NCBI GenBank assembly: GCA_964250805.1
Contig: CAXUHG010000007.1
Coordinates: 26,414-90,413 of the forward strand
Source: JBBQVS01 sp964250805
Lineage (GTDB): Bacteria; Chloroflexota; Ktedonobacteria; Ktedonobacterales; Ktedonobacteraceae
Direction: 5' to 3'
DNA length: 64,000 nt
Below, piece after piece: positions 17,224 to 26,687 of this stretch (the stretch's first letter is position 1; every line of letters starts with the position of its first letter). A program made the translations under genes and the position numbers. The notes under the pieces are model-generated. The model saw only the letters and a list, made by a program, of their open reading frames with translations, made no database searches and was not told the DNA's origin.

Positions 17224-19482
17224 CTAGAGAAACCGCCAGAGATGATCTGAGGTGCCACTGTCATCAAACTGGACGACGTTCGCACTATCAGAGGTAGACA
17301 TATTCGTCACNNNNNNNNNNNNNNNNNNNNNNNNNNNNNNNNNNNNNNNNNNNNNNNNNNNNNNNNNNNNNNNNNNNNNNNNNNNNNNNNNNNNNNNNNN
17401 NNNNNNNNNNCCCAACACCTTGCCGCTATTCTGATTCTGAATACGGAAGTATACTCCGCTCGCCCAGGGATGCGCGTCTGAGCCAGTGCCTATGGTTGGA
17501 AAAGAGGAGATGCGTAGCCGAGCTGCCCCCATAGGAATCAATGTCACCGTTTGAGCTGCCGTACTGGAAAGTACAGGGCTTTCCTGCAACGTCGTCACAA
17601 CCTCCTGGCTGTCCGCCTGCCACTCTGGAATCTGTTGCGCCTGCACCTGCATGGTAATTGGTGCGGTCTGCTGGGTAAAGGGATTTGCGGGCAGCGTTCC
17701 ATTATTCTGCTGAACGGTAAAGGACTGTGCAGGGTTGCTGCTCGCTAGAACCAGCCCATAGTTCCACGGCGAGGTAGGCGTCACCTGGTACTCTGGAATT
17801 TGGGCAGTGCTATTGTTGATGAGCGTGTAATTTTCGCCAATCTGGAGCGAGAACGTTAACGCACCGTAGTTGACTGAGACGGAGTTATGGTTGTTTGCCC
17901 AGGTCTGGACGCTTGTCTGCATTGGTAGGCGCAGCGTAACGGTATCTCCACTAGCCCACGTTCGGTTAATACTCACAAACACTGGTCCACCGTTCGCGGC
18001 TATGTTCTGACCATTCACCTGCAAGACTGGCTGCGAACACCAGCCAGGAATGCGTAGGTAGAGGGGAAATGCGAGATCTTTTGGCGTGGACAGGGTGAGA
18101 GTAATTGTATCGCCAAAGGGATAGCTAGTCTGCTCCGTGAAAGTAACTGTCGTTCCATCCCCGACCTTCGCTGTAACGGTTGTTGGGGCATACAACGAGA
18201 CGCATAGGCCGTTATCGGGAGTCGCTAACCAGGACTCTTCCGTAAAGAAAGGCCAGCCCATCCCGTAGTTATGTGGACAACAGCGATACTGATCCACGCC
18301 TTGTAGATACGCCTGCATCGCAAAGCCATTCTGAAACTGCCCTTGCGTCTTGGCAACATTATCCAACTGGATACTATTAGCACTGGTAATGTAGTGTCCA
18401 GCCTTACCCTGTGGATCAAGGGCGGCAGGTAAAGAGTTAAAGGCAAGGTTTTCCGCGCGGTCTGACCATACAGGATCGCCAGTGATACGCATGAGAATCT
18501 CATGACTCTGCATATATTCGACGATGCCACAGGTTTCAAAGCCCTGGCGCGGATCGCCAAAACCTGGACGTGCATTCTCATCTCCGGCGAAACCACCACC
18601 AGAAAATTGCCCGTAGGTCGTCTGGATGAGGGTGTAATTTTGATAGGATGCCGTCTTGTACTGAGAGCCACCATCCAAAACGCCGTACAGCGCAGGTTCA
18701 CGAAATCCTTGAGATAAGTTGACATTGTGCAGGGTTGGCAAGGTGGAACTCATCCAGTTGGCTGAATTTTGATGAATCTTCCTCACGAGGTCAAGCAAGA
18801 AAGCATCGCTCGTTCGGTTGTAGAGCCAGTAAATAGCGTCAATCGTATCAGCCCAGCGTGTGTAGCCCCAGCCTTGAGTAAACACAGAGGAGGGTTGCGC
18901 GTTCATATACTGAAAGTATTGAGTCAGGAAGGGCACGATACGCGCATCGTTGTAATATTCCTGGAAGGAACAGAATGCTCGTAATAAAGGCATGAAAGGC
19001 CAGAAATCCGGGCCTCCATTGAGCGAGGTACGTAGGGAAGTTGGACCGAAAAAACCATCCGACTGCTGTGTGGCGAGAATGCCGTTGATCCACTGTTGGA
19101 TGGTTGAGAGAGCGGTGGTGTCTCCGGTAACATACGCCAAGTCTCCATAACCACGTAACCAATACGGAACCTCTTCCCAACCAGTATTATTGGGTTGAAT
19201 CCAGCCCGTGTTGTTATAGTCGAGAAAGTGGGAGACATGGTTATATTGACCACAGAGGCCATTGAGTTGGAGTTGTAACTGGGTAGCCAACCAGCCCTGA
19301 GCCTTCACGCTCCCAGGCGGTAGACGATAAAAGGCGGCAGGTTGTAGAGGAGTCAAATTAGGCCAGTAAAGACCGCTTGACGCGGCATGAGCAATACGAG
19401 TCGTGCTAATGGTTCCAAGAATCGCCAATCCACTTGCGGTAAAGACACTTTTTTTGAGAAACTCTCGGCGTTTCATCGTCAT
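17224..19482 (-). CDS. Tat-exported GH127-type beta-L-arabinofuranosidase with ricin-type lectin tail
   Basis: 752 codons including 100 N. The N-terminus has a Tat signal (RREFLKK then a hydrophobic stretch, AHA cleavage site). The catalytic part has the GH127/DUF1680 features WEEVPYWLRGYGDLAY, GFETCGIVEYM (Glu-x-Cys) and QYRCCPHNYG (paired Cys). In characterised GH127 enzymes these residues bind zinc and supply the Cys nucleophile. The C-terminus has one visible ricin-type repeat (RIQNQNSGKVL ... FDDSGTSDHLWRFL) interrupted by the gap. The family removes beta-L-arabinofuranosyl units, though DUF1680 members vary. GGGAGGA lies 8 bases before the ATG. It follows GH92 upstream in the same direction, 122 bases apart. 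Confidence 0.85.
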   Translation of the reverse strand: MTMKRREFLKKSVFTASGLAILGTISTTRIAHAASSGLYWPNLTPLQPAAFYRLPPGSVKAQGWLATQLQLQLNGLCGQYNHVSHFLDYNNTGWIQPNNTGWEEVPYWLRGYGDLAYVTGDTTALSTIQQWINGILATQQSDGFFGPTSLRTSLNGGPDFWPFMPLLRAFCSFQEYYNDARIVPFLTQYFQYMNAQPSSVFTQGWGYTRWADTIDAIYWLYNRTSDAFLLDLVRKIHQNSANWMSSTLPTLHNVNLSQGFREPALYGVLDGGSQYKTASYQNYTLIQTTYGQFSGGGFAGDENARPGFGDPRQGFETCGIVEYMQSHEILMRITGDPVWSDRAENLAFNSLPAALDPQGKAGHYITSANSIQLDNVAKTQGQFQNGFAMQAYLQGVDQYRCCPHNYGMGWPFFTEESWLATPDNGLCVSLYAPTTVTAKVGDGTTVTFTEQTSYPFGDTITLTLSTPKDLAFPLYLRIPGWCSQPVLQVNGQNIAANGGPVFVSINRTWASGDTVTLRLPMQTSVQTWANNHNSVSVNYGALTFSLQIGENYTLINNSTAQIPEYQVTPTSPWNYGLVLASSNPAQSFTVQQNNGTLPANPFTQQTAPITMQVQAQQIPEWQADSQEVVTTLQESPVLSSTAAQTVTLIPMGAARLRISSFPTIGTGSDAHPWASGVYFRIQNQNSGKVLXXXXXXXXXXXXXXXXXXXXXXXXXXXXXXXXXXVTNMSTSDSANVVQFDDSGTSDHLWRFL
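17311..17410. other. Assembly gap (100 N) in the lectin domain
   Basis: Exactly 100 N inside the ricin-type beta-trefoil part of the GH127 gene. Internal repeats of such domains, or copies in other genes, commonly break assemblies. The number of lectin repeats is unknown. Confidence 0.95.
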
Positions 19483-20280
19483 ATTCAGTGTCCTCCCTTT
19501 TCTGCCAGTGGTAACAACTGAGAAAGGTCCGCTACTCCGATGCTTCGCGGAAATGCATTCATTGCAAAATCCTCCCTATTCAAAGTAATGCACGTCACGG
19601 CATCACTATCTGTTGTCTGACATCAAGGCTTTTCTGCGCATTTTTCGCTTCTGATACTCAGCTCACACTAAGATCGTATAACTCCGAATTGAATAGTCTC
19701 CATCAGAAGTGAATAGCGCAAAAGTGAAAAATCTGAGTACTATCTCATGTATTCCTGCTATTCTTTGTATTTCCTCCTTTCGGTTCGCATAGATGCTAAT
19801 CTATTAGGAACAAGTATAAGATAATAAAATAGTAAAGTCAATGGATAACAAGCCAAAATTCACTCATGACTTGCGATGCACTATCTTAGTCGAAGGGGAG
19901 TACGTCAATACACGAAGACGTTTTTACCGTGTTCTAAAGCAAAAATGTAGTGAGATATAAAATATTAACAAAGCAAGAAAACAAATACCTCGTTTTCCCT
20001 TTTCTGGATAACATCCTTGACATTTATGAGATTTTCGGGTACTCTTGTTTTAGAACAAGAACAAGTTATAACTGATTCGGACGATTGTCTGCGAGACGCA
20101 ATCACACATCCGCATAGCTACACATCAGTCTATCATTACTTGTTTGAAAGCTATTATACATACACACTTTGCAGTGTGTATGTATAATGTATTTTCTTGT
20201 TTAGTGAAGTTTTTGTCTCATGCTGAAAAGGTCTTTCTGGACACCGCAAATGAGCAAATTCATGATGAAAGATAGCAAGA
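19483..20280. promoter_or_regulatory. Divergent regulatory region between GH127 and the CE7 esterase
   Basis: About 800 AT-rich bases without a gene. On the plus strand TTGACA (20017-20022), a 17-base spacer and TACTCT (20040-20045) form a likely promoter for the esterase. A perfect 16-bp hairpin with a TTGC loop (20153-20188) then sits in a leader of about 230 bases and could be an attenuator or operator. No clear promoter for GH127 was found on the other strand. Confidence 0.5.
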
Positions 20281-21237
20281 ATGGCTTTTTTTGATCTATC
20301 CTTAGATGAACTTCGACTCTATGTACCACCACGCCATGAGCCTACGGATTTTGATGATTTTTGGCAAGAGACGCTTCATACTGTACGACAGTATCCGCTG
20401 AATCCTCGCTTTGAAGCGGTGAACTACAGCCTGCGTACCGTTGAAACTTTCGATTTGACCTTTAACGGTTACGGAGGTCAACCTATCAAGGGTTGGCTTA
20501 TTCTTCCTAAGCAACGTAGTACGCCTCTACCCTGCGTGGTGGAGTATATAGGTTATGGTGGTGGCAGAGGTTTTCCTTGCGATTGGTTGCTCTGGAGTAG
20601 CGCGGGTTTTGCGCATCTGATTATGGATACGCGTGGTCAGGGTAGCGATACGTCCGATAGCGAGTCAGATAACTCTAATCCTCAAATCTCTGGCTTTATG
20701 ACACGCGGTATTCTTCATCCCCAAACTTATTATTACCGCCGTGTTTTCTCTGATGCTGTGCGTGCCGTTGAAGCTGCTCGCTCTCATCCAGCCATCGACG
20801 CTGAGCGTATTGCTGTCAGTGGAGGAAGTCAGGGTGGTGGTATAACATTGGCTGTCAGTGGGCTTGTTCCTGATGTCCAGGTTGCTATGCCCGATGTTCC
20901 CTTTCTCTGCCACTATCAGCGAGCGATACAGATTAGTGATAGCTTTCCCTATCAGGAAATCGTCAAGTACTGTCAAGTTCATCGTGACAAGGTTGAAGCG
21001 GTCTTCGATACTCTTGCTTATTTCGATGGAGTCAACTTTGCCTCACGCGCCCATGCTCGCGCCCTCTTTTCCGTCGCCTTGATGGACGAAGTTTGCCCGC
21101 CATCCACCGTCTTTGCCGCGTACAACTCCTATGCTGGTGCGAAAGAGATAAAGATTTGGCCTTACAATCATCATGAGGGAGGCACAAACTATCAGACCGT
21201 GGAAAAACTGAAATTCTTAACCATGCTCTGGAGCTAA
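20281..21237 (+). CDS. CE7 acetyl xylan esterase / cephalosporin-C deacetylase family
   Basis: 318 aa, the usual CE7 length. Alpha/beta-hydrolase with the CE7 motifs YIGYGGGRG, DTRGQG and GGSQGGG (nucleophile Ser183), MDEVCPP (Asp269) and NHHEGG (catalytic His298). CE7 enzymes remove acetyl groups from short xylo-oligosaccharides and other acetylated small substrates. There is no signal peptide, so it acts in the cytoplasm on imported oligomers. It faces away from the GH127/GH92 group across a long regulatory region. The ribosome site (AAAGATAGCAAGA) is weak. Confidence 0.9.
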   Translation: MAFFDLSLDELRLYVPPRHEPTDFDDFWQETLHTVRQYPLNPRFEAVNYSLRTVETFDLTFNGYGGQPIKGWLILPKQRSTPLPCVVEYIGYGGGRGFPCDWLLWSSAGFAHLIMDTRGQGSDTSDSESDNSNPQISGFMTRGILHPQTYYYRRVFSDAVRAVEAARSHPAIDAERIAVSGGSQGGGITLAVSGLVPDVQVAMPDVPFLCHYQRAIQISDSFPYQEIVKYCQVHRDKVEAVFDTLAYFDGVNFASRAHARALFSVALMDEVCPPSTVFAAYNSYAGAKEIKIWPYNHHEGGTNYQTVEKLKFLTMLWS

Positions 21238-21266
21238 CTTCCTCTTGATGTCAAAAGAGAATGTCA

Positions 21267-22409
21267 TCAAAAACCAAGCAAATGTAGTGCAAGGGTGAGA
21301 AGCGACGTGAGGAGCGGAATTAGGAGCGGCAAAATTACGGTGACACCTAGACGACTTAATGCGCTTGTTTCCAGGGGCCAGACGGGAAAGGTGTTCTGTA
21401 AAAGGTCATACTGTTGTTTAAGGGCAGTCAAACGGCGCGTCGTACTCACAAGGCTCCGCGTCTCGCCCTCGTTTGAGGACAGAGATTGCATGAGAGCTTG
21501 TTGATACTGCTCGGTCAGGGGCTGAAGCATCTCATTGCGCGTCTTCAACATAATGTAGTGAGGAAAGAGCAACCACCCAACCAACAGAGCAGGAGTGAGC
21601 GCGACATAAATTGCACCCAGCAGAATCATTTCCGAGAGTGAGAGCCAGATCAGGTTGCGCGAAAGCACCGAGGCGACGAGGAGCAGTGCCTCCCAGAGCA
21701 TGATGCCAACGCTCGCCCAGATAAGAGGTCCCATCGCCGCAAGCCCACCCGCTCCATCGGGATGCAACGGCTTAATTTGAAGGATAAAGCGAGAGAACAG
21801 CCAGTTGGTAAAGATCAACGCCAGCACAATCCGTATCACACTGATGCCAGTAACATACATCAAGGGCAAATAAATGACAATGGCGCAAACTCTCATCCAG
21901 TAGGGAACAGGACTCAGACTCGTGGGTTCCAGCAACAGCAACCGATAGAGGGCGTAGCAGACAACGAGAACCAGAATTGCTACCGTCCATCCGCTATTAT
22001 CGGTCCACTTAACCATATCTTGCACATAAGTTTCATACGACTTTGAGCTTGCTGGATAGGTGCGAGGTTTCCCAATCACCCCATTAGCTTTGAGTGTATT
22101 GAAGAGCTTCACAATCGCATCAGGAACAAGTCCATAGATCAAAAAGATGACTGGAAAAAGCACAAAGGTTTGCACTAGCACACTCAATGTATTGCCAATA
22201 TTCCACTCCATCACTGTGCGTGCCCATGCGAGCCACCAAAAGAGGAAGACGCTTGCCGGAAGAATGACCACGCTCGCGCAAATCCACACTGTGTGCAAAT
22301 GCCATCTATCCTTGAGCAGAAGCAGCAAGGGATCATGTTGATAGAGTTGCCGAGCGGTCAAAGGCAAATCCGCCGCCACATTTTTTGCTTCCTGTTGCTG
22401 GTCAATCAT
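21267..22409 (-). CDS. Polytopic membrane protein of unknown function
   Basis: 380 aa from ATG 22409. The frame is open back to a GTG at 22553, but that part is low in hydrophobic content and lacks a ribosome site. Seven or eight helices are apparent (TVWICASVVILPASVFLFWW, VLVQTFVLFPVIFLIYGLV, GWTVAILVLVVCYALYRLLL, LLIPLLTSLLTLALHLLGF). Between the sixth and last helices a hydrophilic coiled-coil stretch (EMLQPLTEQYQQALMQSLSS) lies in the cytoplasm. It converges on the CE7 gene with only 29 bases between stops. The family was not recognised and no transport or enzyme motif was seen. Confidence 0.55.
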   Translation of the reverse strand: MIDQQQEAKNVAADLPLTARQLYQHDPLLLLLKDRWHLHTVWICASVVILPASVFLFWWLAWARTVMEWNIGNTLSVLVQTFVLFPVIFLIYGLVPDAIVKLFNTLKANGVIGKPRTYPASSKSYETYVQDMVKWTDNSGWTVAILVLVVCYALYRLLLLEPTSLSPVPYWMRVCAIVIYLPLMYVTGISVIRIVLALIFTNWLFSRFILQIKPLHPDGAGGLAAMGPLIWASVGIMLWEALLLVASVLSRNLIWLSLSEMILLGAIYVALTPALLVGWLLFPHYIMLKTRNEMLQPLTEQYQQALMQSLSSNEGETRSLVSTTRRLTALKQQYDLLQNTFPVWPLETSALSRLGVTVILPLLIPLLTSLLTLALHLLGF

Positions 22410-22730
22410 ATCTGCGTTCCTAACTCTCGCTTGTGAGGATTGTGCAGTCTGTGGACTGATGTTCCCTGTACGTATTATAGGGCGGAGGATGGGGGATGGG
22501 AAGAGGGTGGAAGTTGGGGGTTGTCTGAGAACTTTGCTTCGGAATAACTTCACGCTATATTTTTATTTTAAAGAAAATTTTCAAGGCTTATATTCAGCTT
22601 AGCTTGTATAAGATTTATGTATTTACTCTAGTATTAAATAATGGTAATATTAATTATCTGCTTCGTTTTCAGTGTAATCTCTACTAAGCTGATAAAATCA
22701 GTTTTATAAATTAAGATAGGAGACAATATT
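22410..22730. other. AT-rich intergenic region
   Basis: About 320 bases, very AT-rich after 22550. It must hold the promoter of the plus-strand TIR-like gene, but several T/A-rich hexamers compete and none can be chosen. Confidence 0.3.
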
Positions 22731-24104
22731 ATGAGTAACGACAAGCCATTAAGACTCTTTGTTGCTATGCCTGGAACTACTATGGGAACAACGGCTCAAT
22801 GGAAGGACCCAGAGCAGATCAAAAGGCACTTTTTTCAACAGATTCAAGAGCAACTGGAGAGTAAGTTACATAGAAAAGTAGAGATGATTATTGAGAAAGA
22901 CAAAGTTTGGGGTGGACCAATTCACCCTTCAATGTTTCAAGAGGCTTGGGAAGCTGATGTTTATATAGCAGATCTTACTGGAAATAATCCTAACGTTTAT
23001 CTAGAATTAGGAGTTCGTTGGGCTGTAAAAGACGGTGTAACTGTTGTGGTTAGTCAGGAAGTGGTAAGTGTACTATTTAATGCCTCTGCTAGTCGTATAA
23101 TTCCATATGAGATGGATTTCGATAATATCGAGCAAGCCCGTGATAAAGTAGTACAAGCTATTATTCAGGGGCTTGAAAAGGAAAATTTTTGTGATAGTCC
23201 TGTTAGACAAAATGCTAAAGTTCTTTCCTACCCTAGAGAGTACGTTGAAGGACTCGAGAAACAAATTAAAAAGCTAAATTCAGAATATGTGAGAAATCTT
23301 ATTAACATGGCTGAAGATCCAAAAATCTCCTCATTAATGCGTCTAGACTTGTTAAGTAAAGCCATTTCAGAAAACGAATACCTTGACAAGGCTTATTTTT
23401 TAAGAGGCGTTGAGAAACGTAAATTGGCAGACTATAAGGATGCTATTACTGATTTGCAAAAAGCGGTATCGCTGAATACCAATTTACCGTCATATCATCG
23501 GGAATTGGCTATAGCCTACAATAAGAATGGTCAGCTTGAGGAAGCAGTACCTGAATTTGATGAATCTCTGAGAATAGAGCCTGATGATGCAGAGACATGG
23601 AGGACTCGAGGCGGTGTACTTCGCAAGCTAGGTATGCAAAATATAGTTAATACAGGTAATTGGCATTACCTGCTTAGTGCAAGAGATAGTTATAAAAAAG
23701 CATTTGAATTAGATAAAGTTAGCAATTATGCTTTAGGCAACATAGCAAGGTTAAATCTTCTGATTTCTAAATTTGATAATAACAACAGAGCGACAGCATT
23801 AAAGGATTTACAGAGGCTGAAATCTCTTTGCGAATACAAGCTTTATGAAGATGACATTGCAAGAGATGATAAATATTGGTTAATGTTTGATTATGCTGAT
23901 AGTTATTTATTATCAGGTGACGTAGATCAGGGAGTGATTTATTACAATCAGGCTGTAGCAGAAGTGCCAGAAGAATATAGAAAATCGGTTTTATCTTCGG
24001 TTATGTCTCCACTAGAAGAGCTTGTTTCCTTTCAAGTATTAGATGATCAGGTGAATACTGCAATACAGAACATTGTTCGGCAATTCAAGCCAATAGTTTC
24101 TTAG
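22731..24104 (+). CDS. Deoxyribosyltransferase/TIR-like domain with TPR repeats (defence-like sensor)
   Basis: 457 aa. Residues 8-115 are a Rossmann-like domain of the nucleoside 2-deoxyribosyltransferase/TIR-like group: LRLFVAMPG, then ADLTGNNPNVYLELG with a conserved Glu (E92) and GVTVVVSQ. Such domains can cleave N-glycosidic bonds of nucleotides or NAD, or bind nucleotide signals. After a coiled coil (EYVEGLEKQIKKLNSEY), TPR repeats span about 200-350 (YKDAITDLQKAVSLN, LEEAVPEFDESLRIEPDD). AGGAGAC precedes the ATG. The gene is much richer in A and T than the flanks, a sign of transfer. It is followed in the same direction by two SLATT-like genes, a layout known from nucleotide-linked defence cassettes. 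Confidence 0.65.
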   Translation: MSNDKPLRLFVAMPGTTMGTTAQWKDPEQIKRHFFQQIQEQLESKLHRKVEMIIEKDKVWGGPIHPSMFQEAWEADVYIADLTGNNPNVYLELGVRWAVKDGVTVVVSQEVVSVLFNASASRIIPYEMDFDNIEQARDKVVQAIIQGLEKENFCDSPVRQNAKVLSYPREYVEGLEKQIKKLNSEYVRNLINMAEDPKISSLMRLDLLSKAISENEYLDKAYFLRGVEKRKLADYKDAITDLQKAVSLNTNLPSYHRELAIAYNKNGQLEEAVPEFDESLRIEPDDAETWRTRGGVLRKLGMQNIVNTGNWHYLLSARDSYKKAFELDKVSNYALGNIARLNLLISKFDNNNRATALKDLQRLKSLCEYKLYEDDIARDDKYWLMFDYADSYLLSGDVDQGVIYYNQAVAEVPEEYRKSVLSSVMSPLEELVSFQVLDDQVNTAIQNIVRQFKPIVS

Positions 24105-24214
24105 TAGTTGTATTCCCCGCGATTGACTGTAAGCTAAAGTGCTACATTGTTGAGTTAGTACGACATTTATCTCATCCACTCTTACTCATTCTATTTTCTG
24201 GCTTGGAGGCTTTT

Positions 24215-24742
24215 ATGAAACAATTATTCAAGCGTCTGCCCACTGCTCCATTGTTCTGGCGACCAAAGAGCCAGCAAAATTTTGTCCAAAGTGATATACA
24301 GAATCGTTGTCCCCTTTTGAACGATGATTTTGATCTACTAGAGAAAGACTTAATGCCGCTTTACAGAAAGCTCGATAACAAAGCCTTAAAGATGCAGAAT
24401 CACTTTCGTTTCTATCAAGTTCTACTTATTGTTGGAGGTGCGCTAACTTCTGTGCTGGCTGTAGTCTTGCTCGTTTTTATTGATAATGTACTAGTTGCAG
24501 AATTGCTTGGTGGAATAGGAGCTGTCTGCGCCGGTGCATTAGCTCTGCTGGCACGTATAGGATATAGGTCAGATGCTCAAAAGCTTTACGCTACTAATCG
24601 ACTCGCTGCCGAGATATTACGAAGTGAATATTTCTTGTTTCTCGGACGGCTTGGCGACTACGCTGACGATCAGAATCGGAAACGGAATCTATTGCTCCGT
24701 TTAAATGATGTCGAGAAGATTGCAAAAGGAGAAGGAGTATGA
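24215..24742 (+). CDS. SLATT/DUF4231-like two-helix membrane protein
   Basis: 175 aa from the ATG with GGAGGC 5 bases upstream; a TTG four codons earlier overlaps the ribosome site and is rejected. After a hydrophilic lead comes LDNKALKMQNHFRFYQ, then two adjacent helices (VLLIVGGALTSVLAVVLLVF and LLGGIGAVCAGALALLA). The tail is NRLAAEILRSEYFLFLGRLG. This two-helix plus amphipathic tail pattern is that of SLATT proteins, described as membrane-active effectors linked to SMODS and SLOG sensors. Its stop overlaps the next start by four bases, so the two SLATT-like proteins are translationally coupled. A pore-forming or membrane-signalling role is family-based inference. Confidence 0.65.
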   Translation: MKQLFKRLPTAPLFWRPKSQQNFVQSDIQNRCPLLNDDFDLLEKDLMPLYRKLDNKALKMQNHFRFYQVLLIVGGALTSVLAVVLLVFIDNVLVAELLGGIGAVCAGALALLARIGYRSDAQKLYATNRLAAEILRSEYFLFLGRLGDYADDQNRKRNLLLRLNDVEKIAKGEGV

Positions 24743-25239
24743 ATCAGCGAGATGTGCAGTTTTTAGAACTCTATCAAGAGAGTCGCTATAATGATCAAGT
24801 CGCATACTACGAAGCTCGTAAGGAGGAGTTTGAGGGTGCTAGAGGGCAGGCGTTCTTGCTAATTATAGGCTTTATGTTTCTCGCTTGTATAGCTGCTATA
24901 TTTACCTCTGTTTTTATCTCGTTCAATAACATTGGACTAGGAAAACTATGTGCATCTCTAGCCGTAATTTTTCCAATATGTGCTACTGTAATCTCGGCTT
25001 ATGATACACTATATGCATTCGAGCGTCATGTAAAGCTTTATGATGACGTTGTTATTTCTCTTCATCGTGCCTACGCTGATAAACCAGAGTTAAAACCAGG
25101 GCTTAACGAAGTTGACTATTGCAAGACGGTTAGGGAATATGTTAATGAAGTTGAACGCATCCTTAGGACAGAGCAAGGGCAGTGGGCACAATTATCCAAT
25201 GAGATTCACTCTATTGATCCACCACTCCCTCAAGCATAA
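24739..25239 (+). CDS. Second SLATT-like two-helix membrane protein
   Basis: 166 aa. QVAYYEARKEEFEGARGQ leads into the first helix (FLLIIGFMFLACIAAIFTSV). A short loop and second helix (LCASLAVIFPICATVISAY) follow, then an amphipathic tail (FERHVKLYDDVVISLHRAY). The architecture and tail resemble other SLATT subfamilies that occur in pairs. It starts within the stop codon of the upstream SLATT-like gene (ATGA overlap), and GGAGAAGGAG directly precedes the ATG. The two proteins may form a hetero-oligomeric membrane effector for the TIR-like/TPR protein; this is inferred from gene order. Confidence 0.6.
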   Translation: MNQRDVQFLELYQESRYNDQVAYYEARKEEFEGARGQAFLLIIGFMFLACIAAIFTSVFISFNNIGLGKLCASLAVIFPICATVISAYDTLYAFERHVKLYDDVVISLHRAYADKPELKPGLNEVDYCKTVREYVNEVERILRTEQGQWAQLSNEIHSIDPPLPQA

Positions 25240-25365
25240 AAAGAGAATCACCCCTGAGATCAACAGCATCAGCGAGACAATCAGTACGATAGAGCCTAGT
25301 AGAGGTAGCTCACCGCCACTAGAAACGATGCATCAAGGCAAGAAGGCTACAACACAACGAAATAG

Positions 25366-25394
25366 TTGACACAAGCTTTTTTGTTTGCTACTAT
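25366..25394 (+). promoter_or_regulatory. SigA-type promoter upstream of the six-helix membrane protein
   Basis: TTGACA (25366-25371), 17-base spacer, TACTAT (25389-25394). Expected leader of about 160 bases before 25564. The rest of 25240-25563 has no supported gene. Confidence 0.6.
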
Positions 25395-25563
25395 GACTGA
25401 TACGAAATGTACTTATTTATAATAGTGTCTCTTCTTGCTATAAACCACAGCATAAGCTGAACGATTGAACGATCAGTCGATATGGGGAACTATTTCTAGC
25501 GCTGTGTGCAATAAAGAGAAGATTGACGTAGCCTACTCCTGTCAGTTGTAAGGAGGCTTCTGT

Positions 25564-26658
25564 ATGATGCGTGAACCTACATCCATGTCCCCCCGTTTGC
25601 ATAAAACAGATTTAGACCAGAAGGTATATCAGGAGCCGATTCGACAGAGAAGAAGTCCCTTGTCCCTGTGGTATCGTCTAAGTGCGCCTGATGAGGGGTT
25701 TGAGGATACTCAGGAAGCGGTGATTCCGCGTGAGCGATTGGCAAGCATTTTATTGCTTGTCATTTTTCTCGGTATCATTGCCTTTATTCCCGCCGCTGCT
25801 ACAAGCGACGGTCTGCACGTTGTACCACCACTGATAGGCATGTTTCTCATCACCTGCCTTGCGACTTTTCTCAATAAGCGGGGCCAGGTCACGGTTGTGG
25901 GACTGCTCATTGTTGGTGCGTTTGATATTGCGCTGATCTACACACTGCTGTCCTATCCAAACTTTATGTTGACACAAAACGCTGTGCCGATTTACGACCT
26001 GTTTGTGTTGTCCGATATCATCGCAGTATCTCTGTTGCCCATCAATAGCATTATCTATTTCTCGCTTTTCCACAGCGTTTTTATGATGGGCGATGTCATT
26101 CTGCAACCCCATGCTCCCGATCTACAGTTACTTGTGGATCAGACCACATACAGCTTTATGGTGCGTCCTTTGGTTATTCAACTAGTAGCGGCCCTCGTGA
26201 CCTATCTCTGGGTGCGTAACACGATGAAAGCTTTGGAGCGCGCGAATAAAGCAGAGGTAATTTTACAGCTTGAGCGTACTATCGCGGAGCAAAAAAAGGA
26301 ACTGGATGAGGGTATTCAGCAAATTCTATATACGCTGATTCAAGCAGCCAATGGAGACATGAATGTGCGGGCACCTCTAGCTCAGCAACATGCGCTCTGG
26401 CAGGTAGGCGTTGGACTTAACACGCTGCTTGCGCGTCTGCAGAGTGCCCGTTTCCAGCAACCTAAGATGAGCGAGCGCGAATTGCAGCAAATCAAATTGG
26501 AGTTACAGCGTCTCACCTATAACATACAAAGAGCCAAGAGAATGCAAACGCCTCTGTGGTTCGTTGCGACAGGAACAGATATCGATCCGTTGCTCGGTGA
26601 GCTTACAGGATATGCACTGCTCCTGCCTCCACCGAATCCAGAGAGAAGACGATATTGA
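25564..26658 (+). CDS. Six-helix membrane sensor-like protein with HAMP/coiled-coil tail and no output domain
   Basis: 364 aa. AAGGAGG lies 7 bases before the ATG. A hydrophilic N-terminus is followed by about six helices (LASILLLVIFLGIIAFIPAA, VVPPLIGMFLITCLATFLN, TVVGLLIVGAFDIALIYTLL, through MVRPLVIQLVAALVTYLWV). Next comes a coiled coil (KALERANKAEVILQLERTIA) and a HAMP-like stretch (IQAANGDMNVRAPLAQ). The protein ends in more helix and a short variable tail. No kinase, cyclase or phosphatase domain is present, so it may be a truncated or partner-dependent sensor. A hairpin lies 30 bases after the stop. The ligand is unknown. Confidence 0.55.
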   Translation: MMREPTSMSPRLHKTDLDQKVYQEPIRQRRSPLSLWYRLSAPDEGFEDTQEAVIPRERLASILLLVIFLGIIAFIPAAATSDGLHVVPPLIGMFLITCLATFLNKRGQVTVVGLLIVGAFDIALIYTLLSYPNFMLTQNAVPIYDLFVLSDIIAVSLLPINSIIYFSLFHSVFMMGDVILQPHAPDLQLLVDQTTYSFMVRPLVIQLVAALVTYLWVRNTMKALERANKAEVILQLERTIAEQKKELDEGIQQILYTLIQAANGDMNVRAPLAQQHALWQVGVGLNTLLARLQSARFQQPKMSERELQQIKLELQRLTYNIQRAKRMQTPLWFVATGTDIDPLLGELTGYALLLPPPNPERRRY

Positions 26659-26687
26659 ACCTGTACGAAATAATGTGTAAATGATTT

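Noticed and set aside
25240..25365. Minus-strand hydrophobic frame after the SLATT-like genes
   Set aside because: No start codon or ribosome site; helix-like composition can arise by chance.
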